Shown: positions 1-8,451 of the stretch, piece by piece | Layout of the letters: each line of letters opens with the position of its first letter | Position numbering within the stretch: the stretch's first letter is position 1 | Origin: Neptunomonas japonica JAMM 1380 | Lineage (GTDB): Bacteria > Pseudomonadota > Gammaproteobacteria > Pseudomonadales > Balneatricaceae | Reading direction: 5' to 3' | DNA length: 64,000 nt | Assembly: GCF_016592555.1 (NCBI RefSeq) | Contig: NZ_AP014546.1 | Coordinates: forward strand, 3,544,501 to 3,608,500 | The notes under the pieces: generated by a model | What the model was told of the DNA's origin: nothing | The model's database searches: none | What the model saw: the letters and a program-made list of their open reading frames with translations, nothing else | Position numbers and translations under genes: made by a program

Positions 1-530
1 ATCCGCGAGAAAACATCTTGCCCTACAATACGGGCTATCAGCTCTTTATAACCACCATGCTCGCCTTCATTGGCACTAATAACTTCTATACGCCAACCTT
101 GTGCTTCAGCAAACTTAGAATACATTCTAAAAAGATTACCGGAGAAGATAGCCGCTTCATCACCACCAGTACCTGCTCGCACTTCCAAGAAAACATTACT
201 GCCGTCATTGGGGTCTTTAGGTAGCAAGTGAATCTGGAGTTCATCCTCTAGGGTCGCAATACGTGCTTGCGCATCTGACCATTCTTCTTTGGCCATCTCA
301 CGCATATCAGGATCAGTATCTTCCATCATTAGCTGCGCTTCTGCCACATCACTCTCTGCTTGCTGGAATGCACTATAAGCCTGCACCACAGGCTCTAGCT
401 CTGAATATTCTTTAGAGAAATCGCGAAATTTGTTTTGGTTTGAGATAACGTCCGCATCACTTAATAGTGCTGCCAGTTCCTCAAAGCGATCTGCTAGCTT
501 ATCCAGCTTGGCTTGAATAGACTCTTTCAT
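1..530 (-). CDS. prfA: Peptide chain release factor 1, N-terminal part (cut by window edge)
   Basis: RF1 recognises UAA/UAG in the ribosomal A site and triggers hydrolysis of the peptidyl-tRNA. The 176 codons visible start at an ATG at 528-530 ([19 protein letters not shown]) and run off the left edge without a stop. The coiled-coil N-terminal domain is followed by the highly conserved [14 protein letters not shown] stretch of class I release factors. The catalytic GGQ motif and the PxT anticodon-like tripeptide lie outside the window, so RF1 rather than RF2 rests on the N-terminal sequence and on the hemA-prfA gene order. It begins 3 bp after the hemA stop, so the two are almost certainly co-transcribed. 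Confidence 0.95.
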   Translation of the reverse strand, partial: MKESIQAKLDKLADRFEELAALLSDADVISNQNKFRDFSKEYSELEPVVQAYSAFQQAESDVAEAQLMMEDTDPDMREMAKEEWSDAQARIATLEDELQIHLLPKDPNDGSNVFLEVRAGTGGDEAAIFSGNLFRMYSKFAEAQGWRIEVISANEGEHGGYKELIARIVGQDVFSR

Positions 531-533
531 GTA

Positions 534-1799
534 TTAGTTTTCGTCCGAATCAGATAACTGGAAAAGCGTTTGTGCGGCAGTTACAACATCAGATTGCCCT
601 TCAGCACTCGCTTTTCGTAGCTGAATTGTTGGGTGATGAAGTACTTTATTAGTCAAACGGCGAGCCATCTGAGCGAGTACTTCCTCGGGATCTTTACCTT
701 TTTTCAATTGCTTCAAAGCAACTTCAACTTCTTGGTCACGCAAAGCCTCATAGCGCCCACGTAACTGAGTGACGGTATCGACTGCATCAAGCGACCGCAA
801 TTGGCGCATAAACTCATGAGCACCAACATCGATAATAGCCTCAGCCTCTTTCGCAGCACTCTCACGACTACGCTGATTTTCTTCAATCACTTCACGCAAA
901 TCATCAACTGTGTATAAATACACATCATCAAGATCAGCGACTTGCGGTTCAATATCTCGCGGCACAGCAATATCAACCATGAAAATAGGTCGATGCTTGC
1001 GTTTTTTTAATGCATTTTCGACCGCACCTTTACCTAAAATAGGTAACTGGCTAGCGGTAGATGAAATAATAATATCGGCATCAGCTAAAACGTCAGGAAT
1101 ATCTCCAAGCATCACAGCTTTACCGTTAAAAGCTTCAGCAACACTTAAAGCACGGCTCACCGTACGGTTCGCAACTGTAATATTACTAACGCCTGCGTTT
1201 ACCAGATGCTGAGCTACTAGCTCTATAGTTTCACCTGCACCAATTAACAGCGCCCTACTGTCTTTAAGATCAGAGAATATATGCTGCGCAAGATTAACGG
1301 CCGCATAAGCAACAGATACTGGGTTTTCGCCTATGGCTGTATCAGTGCGGACTTTTTTAGCTACTGAAAAGGTTTGCTGAAACAAACGCCCCAGTTCAGC
1401 ACCCACTAACCCTTGCTCCTGTGATAAAGAATAGGCTGATTTAAGCTGCCCCAAAATTTGCGGCTCACCTAAAACCAAAGAATCCAATCCACTGGCAACC
1501 CGCATCATATGCTTAGCCGCAGACTCATCCCAATGAGTATAAGCACACGCTTCAAGCTCACTCAGCTCAAGGCCATGATACTCACCTAACCACTCCAATA
1601 CCGCACGCGTTCCCGACAACTCAGTTGAACAATAAAGTTCTGTTCGGTTACAAGTAGAGAGAATGGCAATTTCTTTTAGCTGTGCAAAGCCATGGGCCTG
1701 CCGCAAAGCATCCGCCAATTTATCAGGACTGAATGCCACTCGTTCTCTGACGGAGACAGACGCCGTTTTATGATTAATGCCTAAAGCAAGAAGAGACAT
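534..1799 (-). CDS. hemA: Glutamyl-tRNA reductase
   Basis: This enzyme makes glutamate-1-semialdehyde from glutamyl-tRNA(Glu) with NADPH, the first committed step of C5-pathway tetrapyrrole synthesis. The 421-residue length is usual. The N-terminal catalytic domain carries the GINHKTA motif and the nucleophile Cys50 in [10 protein letters not shown]; the NADPH-binding domain has [13 protein letters not shown] near residue 187; the C-terminal part is the helical dimerisation region. It is the first gene of a hemA-prfA operon, with the release factor starting 3 bp downstream. It is divergent from the TPR lipoprotein gene, and the 170-215 bp between them must hold both promoters. Confidence 0.98.
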   Translation of the reverse strand: MSLLALGINHKTASVSVRERVAFSPDKLADALRQAHGFAQLKEIAILSTCNRTELYCSTELSGTRAVLEWLGEYHGLELSELEACAYTHWDESAAKHMMRVASGLDSLVLGEPQILGQLKSAYSLSQEQGLVGAELGRLFQQTFSVAKKVRTDTAIGENPVSVAYAAVNLAQHIFSDLKDSRALLIGAGETIELVAQHLVNAGVSNITVANRTVSRALSVAEAFNGKAVMLGDIPDVLADADIIISSTASQLPILGKGAVENALKKRKHRPIFMVDIAVPRDIEPQVADLDDVYLYTVDDLREVIEENQRSRESAAKEAEAIIDVGAHEFMRQLRSLDAVDTVTQLRGRYEALRDQEVEVALKQLKKGKDPEEVLAQMARRLTNKVLHHPTIQLRKASAEGQSDVVTAAQTLFQLSDSDEN

Positions 1800-2014
1800 G
1801 GATCGATTAACTACACCAGACTATCAATAAGCGCGCAATGATACACCGATTTAGCCTAAAACATGAAATTCCCCGCGCCTGAAAATGCACTAAATGGAAC
1901 CTATTTACAGAGTATTACACTAATCAGGATATGCTTTGGCGATGACAAGGCGTATCAAATTCTACTATAGTGACAATAGTCAGTAGTACATCAACCTTGG
2001 ATCGATTATATATT

Positions 2015-3721
2015 GTGCTAAAAAAAATACTCTGTTTGTTGATTATCAGTACAGGAATACTGAGCGGGTGCAGCTCAACGCAGCAGCCGAACGAAACAGT
2101 AGCGCCAACGCCTGCTTGGGAAAGCACTTATCAGCAAGGTGAGCTAAATGGCGAATCATTATACGACCTTCTGATTGCTGAATTAGCGGGGCATCAACAG
2201 CAATACGATGTTTCTCTTGAGAAGTACCTAAAACAAGCAGAATTAACGGGCGACCCCGGCATTATCAGACGTGCCGCTCGCATCGCACAGTTCACTAAAG
2301 ACGCAAGCTCGCTCGAAAAAGCTGCAAGAATATGGGTCAAATACGAACCTGATAGCCAAGAACCGCAAACATTATTGGTTGGCTTGCTCATTCAACAAGG
2401 CAAATTTTCAAAGGCACTGCCTTTCATTGAGGGTGCATTAACGACTAACAGCCACCAAATATTGGCGCTACTCAACAGCCACGCTGCTAAAATGCCACCT
2501 AAAGAAGCGCAGGCATATTTGAGCATCATCAACAAACAGACACAACGCACTCCCAAAAATTCAGAGCTATGGCTATCACGTGGAATACTCGAGAGGCGAG
2601 TGTCTGACAATAACAACGCGCTATATAGTTTTAATAAAGCCCTTAAGCTAAACCCTAAAAATGAAACTGTCATTATTCAAAAAGCAGACTTACTGAAAGA
2701 TAGCGGCAAATACTCTCAGGCACTCGATGTGATTGCAGCGGGCCTTAAAAGAGATCCGGAAAACAAGCAGCTCACTATTCTAAAAATCCAAACGCTTTAC
2801 AAAGGCAACCAGCCCAAAACTGCCGTTAAAGAAAGCAATCAACTTATCTCCAGCTTTCGCACTGATAACCAACTTCATCTATACCTTGCTTTATTAGCAT
2901 TAGACTTCAACCGCCTTGACGACAGTAAAGCTATATTGCAAACCTTGTACTCACGCACGCGAGATACATCGTTACATTTTTATCTCGGATTAATAGAAGA
3001 ACAGCTAGACAATCCAGAGCTCGCTATACAGCACTATTTGCAAGTAAACCGTGGTAACAACGTACTGCAAGCATACACACGTACACTTGCACTATTAGCC
3101 GGCGACACCAAAGAGCCTCGTGTTACTGACATCATCACCAAAGCGACAGCAAACCATGCTGAATTAGCACCTGATTTGATCAATGTATACGCGGATTGGC
3201 TGAGAAGTTTCAAATTTGAAAAGCAAGCAATCACAAGCTTAGATAAAGGAATTTCAACCTACCCCGATCATATCCCTCTACGTTATTCGCGCGCTATGAT
3301 GCGACCTCCTGAAGAGTTCCCTCAGTCAGAGGCAGATTTTAGATTTATTCTAAATAAAGACCCTAACAACGCCATGGCATTGAACGCTCTCGGTTATACC
3401 TTGTCACTCTATACCGAGCGTTATCAAGAAGCTTACCAATTACTTAGCAAAGCTATCAGTTTAAAACCGGATGACCCCGCCGTTATGGATTCAATCGGAT
3501 GGATATTGTTCAAGCTCAACCGTTACGATGAAGCGCTCACCTATTTAACTAAAGCCTATAAAGTATACCCAGATCCAGAAGTAGGCAGTCACCTTATTGC
3601 AGTTCTGGTAGCCCAGAACAAAAATCAGCAAGCTCAAGAACTGTTCACCGAGCTTTCGAGTAAGTTCCCAGAAAACCCTCATATTATGAATACCGAGAAA
3701 ACACTGAACGGACAGCTATGA
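2015..3721 (+). CDS. TPR-repeat outer-membrane lipoprotein
   Basis: The protein is a lipoprotein of tandem tetratricopeptide repeats, probably a scaffold at the outer membrane. I chose a GTG start at 2015 because it gives an 18-residue lipoprotein signal ending in the lipobox LSGC (Cys19). The frame stays open to a GTG at 1970, and a TTG at 1997 is also possible; no start has a strong ribosome binding site. Repeat helices with the W-x-x-G-Y-x-A spacing cover most of the 568 residues, clearest near the C-terminus (MALNALGYTLS, VMDSIGWILFKLNRYDEAL). A TPR gene in this place, before lolB, is also found in Pseudomonas. It overlaps lolB by 4 bp (ATGA), so the two are translationally coupled. The molecular role is not known from sequence. 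Confidence 0.85.
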   Translation: MLKKILCLLIISTGILSGCSSTQQPNETVAPTPAWESTYQQGELNGESLYDLLIAELAGHQQQYDVSLEKYLKQAELTGDPGIIRRAARIAQFTKDASSLEKAARIWVKYEPDSQEPQTLLVGLLIQQGKFSKALPFIEGALTTNSHQILALLNSHAAKMPPKEAQAYLSIINKQTQRTPKNSELWLSRGILERRVSDNNNALYSFNKALKLNPKNETVIIQKADLLKDSGKYSQALDVIAAGLKRDPENKQLTILKIQTLYKGNQPKTAVKESNQLISSFRTDNQLHLYLALLALDFNRLDDSKAILQTLYSRTRDTSLHFYLGLIEEQLDNPELAIQHYLQVNRGNNVLQAYTRTLALLAGDTKEPRVTDIITKATANHAELAPDLINVYADWLRSFKFEKQAITSLDKGISTYPDHIPLRYSRAMMRPPEEFPQSEADFRFILNKDPNNAMALNALGYTLSLYTERYQEAYQLLSKAISLKPDDPAVMDSIGWILFKLNRYDEALTYLTKAYKVYPDPEVGSHLIAVLVAQNKNQQAQELFTELSSKFPENPHIMNTEKTLNGQL

Positions 3722-4317
3722 AAAATATACTTTTACTGATGACCCTTTCATTAATAATGACAGGCTGTAGCCTTATACCTAAAACTCAAGCCCCAGAACC
3801 TAAATCCACTATTAGCTGGGAAGAACACCAGGCAGTTATCAAGCAGATATCTCATTGGAATACGTCAGGAAAAATAGGCATTCGCACCCCTGATGACTCA
3901 CAATCAGCGTCCCTAACTTGGAATCAAAACCAACAAGCATACAATATTAGCTTAAAGGGCCCACTCGGTCAGGGTGGCGCTACCATTAGCGGCGACCAAT
4001 ACTCTTCAACACTAGAGATTCCTGGTGAGCAGCCATTAGCTGCCGGCTCTCCTGAAGAGCTACTAAGCCTACGTCTTGGCTGGGAAATCCCCGTTAAAGA
4101 TGCACAATATTGGATCAAAGGCATCCCCTCCCCTAGCAGCACCTACGACCTGACACTGACCGACAATCGTTTGGCAAAACTAACTCAGCAAGGTTGGAAT
4201 ATTGAATACCAGAGTTACGTTGACGGTAACAAAGCCAGCCTTCCTAAAAAGTTAACAATGAGCCGCGAAGAGTTAAAGTTGACACTGATTTTACGGAACT
4301 GGCGAATTATTGATTAA
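3718..4317 (+). CDS. lolB: Outer-membrane lipoprotein insertion protein LolB
   Basis: LolB receives lipoproteins from periplasmic LolA and inserts them into the inner leaflet of the outer membrane. The 199-residue product has a lipoprotein signal with lipobox MTGC (Cys17), followed by the family pattern of a short linker, W-N-T-S-G-K-I-G-I-R, then S-L-T-W, and SLKGPLGQGGATISG. Length matches the family. The start overlaps the TPR gene stop (ATGA). In relatives ispE follows; here only about 95 bp separate the stop from a tRNA-Gln gene, so ispE is missing from this site. Confidence 0.93.
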   Translation: MKNILLLMTLSLIMTGCSLIPKTQAPEPKSTISWEEHQAVIKQISHWNTSGKIGIRTPDDSQSASLTWNQNQQAYNISLKGPLGQGGATISGDQYSSTLEIPGEQPLAAGSPEELLSLRLGWEIPVKDAQYWIKGIPSPSSTYDLTLTDNRLAKLTQQGWNIEYQSYVDGNKASLPKKLTMSREELKLTLILRNWRIID

Positions 4318-4341
4318 AAAGAGCACAATTTTCGTTTTTAC

Positions 4342-4370
4342 TTGACCATTCTGGCTGTTTTTAAGAGAAT
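4342..4370 (+). promoter_or_regulatory. Likely sigma-70 promoter of tRNA-Gln and perhaps prs
   Basis: TTGACC (4342-4347) is followed after 17 bp by GAGAAT (4365-4370) and then a GC-rich discriminator (AGCGCC), the arrangement typical of stringently controlled stable-RNA promoters. The -10 match is only four of six. Confidence 0.5.
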
Positions 4371-4411
4371 AGCGCCCTCTTTTTGAGGGGAATTACCTCC
4401 AAAGATGATAG

Positions 4412-4486
4412 TGGGGTATAGCCAAGCGGTAAGGCAGCGGGTTTTGATCCCGTCATGCGCAGGTTCAAATCCTGCTACCCCAGCCA
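4412..4486 (+). tRNA. tRNA-Gln (anticodon TTG)
   Basis: A complete 75-nt cloverleaf with CCA encoded. The acceptor TGGGGTA pairs with TACCCCA, the discriminator is G73 and the anticodon loop is TTTTGAT. U1-A72 and G73 are the standard glutaminyl-tRNA synthetase identity features. It lies between lolB and prs, its usual place in gammaproteobacteria, and may be processed from the prs transcript. Confidence 0.97.
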
Positions 4487-4552
4487 ATAATCTATGGTGA
4501 GTTCTCACTCAACATGAATTCCAATGAAGAACAGTCCGAAAAGGTGCACACC

Positions 4553-5494
4553 ATGTCTGAAATGATGGTTTTCACTGGCAATGCAAACCCTGAGCTAGCG
4601 CTCAAAGTTGTCGATCGTCTCGATATACCGATGGGTAAAGCTCACGTTGCTCGTTTTAGCGATGGTGAAGTCAGTGTCGAAATCCAGGAAAACGTCCGCG
4701 GTCGAGATGTTTTTATTATTCAATCCACTTGCGCACCGACCAACGACAACCTCATGGAATTGATTGTCTTGGCTGATGCACTACGTCGCGCATCAGCAGC
4801 AAGAATTACAGCTGTAGTACCATATTTTGGTTACGCTCGACAGGATCGTCGTCCGCGTTCAGCTCGTGTAGCTATCACAGCTAAAGTTGTTGCCGATATG
4901 ATGACAACTATTGGTGTAGACCGCGTTCTTACAGTAGATCTACATGCTGACCAGATTCAGGGATTCTTCTCTGTTCCTGTGGATAACGTTTATGGTTCTC
5001 CAGTTCTATTAGATGACATTATTGATCAGCAATACGAAAACCCAATGGTCGTCTCTCCAGACGTTGGTGGTGTAGTGCGTGCTCGCGCCGTTGCTAAGCA
5101 ACTGGATTGCGATCTTGCTATCATCGATAAACGCCGCGAACGCGCGAACGAATCTCAGGTTATGAACATCATTGGTGATGTAGAAAATCGTACCTGTATT
5201 CTTGTTGATGATATGTGCGATACAGCTGGCACCTTGTGCAAAGCTGCACAAGCACTAAAAGAAAACGGTGCCGCTCGTGTTATTGCGTACGCTACTCACG
5301 CAGTATTATCAGGCCCAGCTATTAACAACATTACAAATTCAATGCTAGATGAATTGGTGGTTACTGACACGATTCCTCTAACAAAAGATGCACAACAGTG
5401 CAGCAAAATTCGTCAACTAACGCTAGCGCCCTTGTTGGCAGAAGCCGTACGACGCGTTTGCAACGAAGAATCTATCAGCGCTATGTTCCGCTAA
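4553..5494 (+). CDS. prs: Ribose-phosphate pyrophosphokinase (PRPP synthetase)
   Basis: The enzyme makes PRPP from ribose 5-phosphate and ATP for purine, pyrimidine, histidine, tryptophan and NAD synthesis. I place the start at ATG 4553 ([16 protein letters not shown]), which fits the family N-terminus and has AAAGGTG upstream; the frame also offers an ATG at 4514 that would add 13 unconserved residues. Visible motifs are the ATP/ribose-phosphate segment [11 protein letters not shown] and the PRPP loop [18 protein letters not shown]. The product is 313 residues, normal for class I Prs. rplY follows after a 125 bp structured leader. Confidence 0.97.
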   Translation: MSEMMVFTGNANPELALKVVDRLDIPMGKAHVARFSDGEVSVEIQENVRGRDVFIIQSTCAPTNDNLMELIVLADALRRASAARITAVVPYFGYARQDRRPRSARVAITAKVVADMMTTIGVDRVLTVDLHADQIQGFFSVPVDNVYGSPVLLDDIIDQQYENPMVVSPDVGGVVRARAVAKQLDCDLAIIDKRRERANESQVMNIIGDVENRTCILVDDMCDTAGTLCKAAQALKENGAARVIAYATHAVLSGPAINNITNSMLDELVVTDTIPLTKDAQQCSKIRQLTLAPLLAEAVRRVCNEESISAMFR

Positions 5495-5541
5495 TCGCGA
5501 ACACTGCCTGTAAGAAAAAAAGCCCGCTACCGGGTACACGA

Positions 5542-5598
5542 AGTCCTGAAAAGGACTAAATCAATCACTTTAGGGCCTTGGTCGCGCGGTTCTAAAGG
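5542..5598 (+). promoter_or_regulatory. Structured leader upstream of rplY
   Basis: Two hairpins lie between prs and rplY: AGTCCT-GAAA-AGGACT (5542-5557, a 6-bp stem closed by a GNRA-type loop) and CTTTAG (5568-5573) pairing with CTAAAG (5593-5598) around a GC-rich internal segment. The second ends 21 bp before the rplY start. Neither is followed by a T-tract, so they are not an intrinsic terminator. Feedback control by L25 is possible but inferred. Confidence 0.45.
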
Positions 5599-5619
5599 TA
5601 GTTATTTATAGGTAAAAAA

Positions 5620-6201
5620 ATGTCTAATTTTGTAGTTGAAGCTGTATCTCGTGAAGATCAGGGGAAAGGTGCGAGCCGCCGCCTGCGTCACGAAGGCCTG
5701 GTACCAGGTGTTGTATACGGCAGCGAAACACCTGTTTCGATCTCAATGATCAACAAAGATCTGATCAAGCAACTTTCTGATGAAACTTTCTTCTCTTCAA
5801 TTCTGACTTTGAAAATTGACGGAAAAGAAGAAAAAGTAATCATCAAAGATTTGCAGCGTCACCCAGCTAAATTATTGATCATGCACGCTGATTTTCAGCG
5901 CGTTGTTAGCGATCAGAAAATCAAAATTACTGTTCCTCTGCAGTTCGCTAATTTTGAAAAATCTGCTGCTTCTAAGGCTGCTGCTAAATTTGCTGCTGAA
6001 AGCAACGTTGTTGAGGTTTTGTGCCTACCTGAAAACTTGCCAGAAGCATTGGTTGTTGACCTAACAAATGTTGAAATTGGTCAAACACTTCATTTGTCAG
6101 ACATCTCTATGCCTGAAGGTGTTGAGGTTGCTGCATTGCGTCGTGGTGGAGACCATAACCAAGGTATCGGTTACATCTACTCTCCACGTGGTGCTAAGTA
6201 A
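5620..6201 (+). CDS. rplY: 50S ribosomal protein L25 (CTC/TL5 type)
   Basis: L25 binds 5S rRNA in the large subunit. The 193-residue product is the long CTC form: an N-terminal L25 beta-barrel (about residues 1-92, with KGASRRLRHEGLVPGVVYG) plus the C-terminal TL5-type domain, unlike the 94-residue E. coli form. Basic stretches and strong codon bias fit a ribosomal protein. It sits between prs and pth in the conserved order prs-rplY-pth-ychF. Confidence 0.96.
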   Translation: MSNFVVEAVSREDQGKGASRRLRHEGLVPGVVYGSETPVSISMINKDLIKQLSDETFFSSILTLKIDGKEEKVIIKDLQRHPAKLLIMHADFQRVVSDQKIKITVPLQFANFEKSAASKAAAKFAAESNVVEVLCLPENLPEALVVDLTNVEIGQTLHLSDISMPEGVEVAALRRGGDHNQGIGYIYSPRGAK

Positions 6202-6231
6202 TATATTTAGCCATAGGACACCCGCTCTGGC

Positions 6232-6819
6232 ATGAAAGACACGATCCAGCTCATTGTTGGCTTGGGTAACCCAGGCAGCCAATACGCTAAAACCCGTCAT
6301 AATGCCGGTGCCGAGTTTGTCGAGCAACTTGCTGCTCGACAACTCACTCCCCTACAAGCCGAAAAGAAGTTTTACGGCTTGTATGGGAAAACTACTCTGA
6401 ACAATCAGACAATACATCTATTGATACCGACCACCTACATGAATCTCAGTGGGCAATCTGTATCGGCGCTTGCCAATTTTTACAAAATTTCTCCAGAAAA
6501 CATTCTTGTTGCTCACGACGAACTCGACCTACCTCCCGGCATTGCACGCTTTAAAAAAGGCGGCGGCCACGGTGGCCACAATGGTTTAAGAGATATCATC
6601 AGCAAACAGGGAAATAACAAAAACTTTTACAGATTACGTCTTGGCATCGGACATCCCGGCCATGCAAACGCTGTGGCTGACTTTGTTTTGAACAAAGCTC
6701 CCATCAGCGATCGTGATAGCACTCAAGCTGCGATCGAAGAAGCGATCCACTATCTTCCTGAAGCCACTTGCGGCGAATGGGCGAAAGCCATGAATAAACT
6801 CCACAGCTTTAAAGGCTAA
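6232..6819 (+). CDS. pth: Peptidyl-tRNA hydrolase
   Basis: Pth releases peptides from peptidyl-tRNA dropped by stalled ribosomes, recycling the tRNA. The family signature is clear: [17 protein letters not shown] holds the substrate-binding Asn and catalytic His, and [11 protein letters not shown] holds the catalytic Asp. [10 protein letters not shown] and [12 protein letters not shown] complete the active-site region. At 195 residues it is full length. It begins 30 bp after rplY and 17 bp before ychF, so an operon is likely. Confidence 0.97.
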   Translation: MKDTIQLIVGLGNPGSQYAKTRHNAGAEFVEQLAARQLTPLQAEKKFYGLYGKTTLNNQTIHLLIPTTYMNLSGQSVSALANFYKISPENILVAHDELDLPPGIARFKKGGGHGGHNGLRDIISKQGNNKNFYRLRLGIGHPGHANAVADFVLNKAPISDRDSTQAAIEEAIHYLPEATCGEWAKAMNKLHSFKG

Positions 6820-6836
6820 CGAAAGGTAATAACACT

Positions 6837-7928
6837 ATGGGTTTTAAATGCGGAATCGTTGGCCTGCCTAACGTAGGCAAATCAACACTTTTCAACGCGC
6901 TCACGAAAGCAGGCATTGACGCGGCTAACTTTCCTTTCTGCACTATCGAGCCGAACTCTGGCGTTGTTCCAATGCCCGACACTCGCTTAGATAACCTTGC
7001 TGCTATCGTCAATCCAGAGCGAATTTTACCAACAACAATGGAGTTTGTTGATATTGCAGGGCTCGTTGCCGGCGCATCAAAAGGTGAAGGGCTCGGCAAT
7101 AAGTTTCTTGCCAATATCCGCGAAACAGATGCTATTGCACACGTTGTTCGTTGCTTTGATAACGACAATGTCATACATGTTGCCAATAAAATCGACCCTA
7201 TTGCTGACATTGAAATCATCAATATGGAGCTAGCACTGGCTGACCTAGATTCTGTTGAAAAGCAGCTATTCAAAGTCCAGAAACAAGCTAAAGGCGGCGA
7301 TAAAGACGCCATCAAAGCTAAAGAGCTACTTGAACGCTTAAAGCCTCATTTAGAAGAAGGCCTATCTGCTCGCGCATTAAGCTTTAGCCCTGAAGAGCTA
7401 AAAATCATTTCAACTTTCCACCTACTTAGCATCAAACCTATGATGTATATCGCCAATGTAGATGAAGACGGCTTTGAAGATAACCCACATTTAGATAAAG
7501 TTATCGAATTTGCTACCGCCGAAGGTGCTCAGGTTGTTGCTATCTGCAATAAACTGGAAGCAGAAATAGCGGAACTTGATGATGATGAGAAGAGCGAATT
7601 TCTGCAAGATTTGGGCATGGACGAGGCAGGGCTAGACCGCCTAATTCGCGCAGGATACGAGCTTTTAGGCCTACAGACCTATTTCACAGCAGGCGTTAAA
7701 GAAGTACGCGCCTGGACCGTTTCAATAGGCGCCACAGCACCACAAGGAGCCGGGGTCATACACACAGATTTTGAAAAAGGCTTTATTCGTGCTGAAGTCA
7801 TTAGTTACGAACACTTCATCGAGTTTAACGGTGAGCAAGGCGCTAAAGATGCTGGAAAGTGGCGCTTAGAAGGAAAAGACTACGTACTGAAGGATGGCGA
7901 CGTTATTCATTACCGTTTCAACGTATAA
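6837..7928 (+). CDS. ychF: Redox-responsive Obg-like ATPase YchF
   Basis: YchF is a ribosome-associated P-loop ATPase of the Obg/OLA1 family. G1 is [18 protein letters not shown] near the N-terminus, the switch region is [18 protein letters not shown], and a coiled-coil insert and a C-terminal TGS domain (about residues 278-361) follow. GAAAGG 12 bp ahead of the ATG is a good ribosome binding site. The length of 363 is normal. It ends the rplY-pth-ychF block and is followed by an intrinsic terminator. Confidence 0.97.
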   Translation: MGFKCGIVGLPNVGKSTLFNALTKAGIDAANFPFCTIEPNSGVVPMPDTRLDNLAAIVNPERILPTTMEFVDIAGLVAGASKGEGLGNKFLANIRETDAIAHVVRCFDNDNVIHVANKIDPIADIEIINMELALADLDSVEKQLFKVQKQAKGGDKDAIKAKELLERLKPHLEEGLSARALSFSPEELKIISTFHLLSIKPMMYIANVDEDGFEDNPHLDKVIEFATAEGAQVVAICNKLEAEIAELDDDEKSEFLQDLGMDEAGLDRLIRAGYELLGLQTYFTAGVKEVRAWTVSIGATAPQGAGVIHTDFEKGFIRAEVISYEHFIEFNGEQGAKDAGKWRLEGKDYVLKDGDVIHYRFNV

Positions 7929-7950
7929 ACTAGCATTCATCCTAGCCAAT

Positions 7951-7976
7951 AAAAGCCGACTTCACGTCGGCTTTTT
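7951..7976 (+). terminator. Intrinsic terminator after ychF
   Basis: AAAAGCCGAC and GTCGGCTTTT form a 10-bp stem with a 5-nt loop and a run of T, 23 bp after the ychF stop. Confidence 0.9.
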
Positions 7977-8027
7977 CATATAAATCAACGCCATTTCAAC
8001 TATTTCAATTTTTTTACACATTACGTG

Positions 8028-8056
8028 TTGACAGGTTTTCAAAAAAATAGAATAAT
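8028..8056 (+). promoter_or_regulatory. Sigma-70 promoter of the tRNA-Met/Gln/Gln array
   Basis: A perfect TTGACA (8028-8033), a 17-bp spacer and AATAAT (8051-8056) are followed by GCGCGCC, a GC-rich discriminator typical of stringently controlled tRNA promoters. The first tRNA begins 20 bp downstream. Confidence 0.85.
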
Positions 8057-8075
8057 GCGCGCCTCGAATGACTAC

Positions 8076-8152
8076 GGCGATGTAGCTCAGTTGGTTAGAG
8101 CAACGCATTCATAATGCGTGGGTCGCAGGTTCAAATCCCGCCATCGCCACCA
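8076..8152 (+). tRNA. tRNA-Met (anticodon CAT), elongator type
   Basis: A 77-nt cloverleaf with encoded CCA: acceptor GGCGATG pairs with CATCGCC, discriminator A. The CAT anticodon is shared with tRNA-Ile2 (lysidine-modified) and initiator tRNA. A fully paired acceptor end excludes the initiator, and the D-arm resembles elongator Met more than Ile2, but that is a judgement by eye. First of three tRNAs in one transcript. Confidence 0.85.
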
Positions 8153-8165
8153 TTCGAAGAGAAAT

Positions 8166-8240
8166 AGGGGTATAGCCAAGCGGTAAGGCAACGGGTTTTG
8201 ATCCCGTCATGCGCAGGTTCAAATCCTGCTACCCCTACCA
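8166..8240 (+). tRNA. tRNA-Gln (anticodon TTG), second copy with discriminator A73
   Basis: A 75-nt cloverleaf nearly identical to the copy at 4412 but with acceptor AGGGGTA/TACCCCT (A1-U72 instead of U1-A72) and discriminator A73 where G73 is expected for tRNA-Gln. The base before the gene is T, so an eighth acceptor pair T(-1)-A73 is possible. The anticodon loop TTTTGAT is intact. Charging by GlnRS may be weaker. Confidence 0.9.
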
Positions 8241-8278
8241 TTTCTCTCTTGAATCATCTGATTCATACTCTCTACTAC

Positions 8279-8353
8279 AGGGGTATCGCCAAGCGGTAAG
8301 GCACTGGATTCTGATTCCAGCATGCGTAGGTTCAAATCCTTCTACCCCTGCCA
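8279..8353 (+). tRNA. tRNA-Gln (anticodon CTG)
   Basis: A 75-nt cloverleaf with encoded CCA; acceptor AGGGGTA pairs with TACCCCT, discriminator G73, anticodon loop TTCTGAT. Third member of the array; no hairpin terminator is evident after it, only a T/C-rich stretch. Confidence 0.95.
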
Positions 8354-8451
8354 TTTTCTCTTCTCTTTTCCTGACATCACTCTTTAAACCAGCTAAACTT
8401 TAATTGATAGTCTATTGCTTTAGATGGATGCTGAATTAAAGGAAGATTGGA

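Noticed and set aside
8209..8403. A 64-codon open frame over the tRNA-Gln genes
   Set aside because: Two tRNAs occupy most of it, so the frame arises from tRNA sequence.
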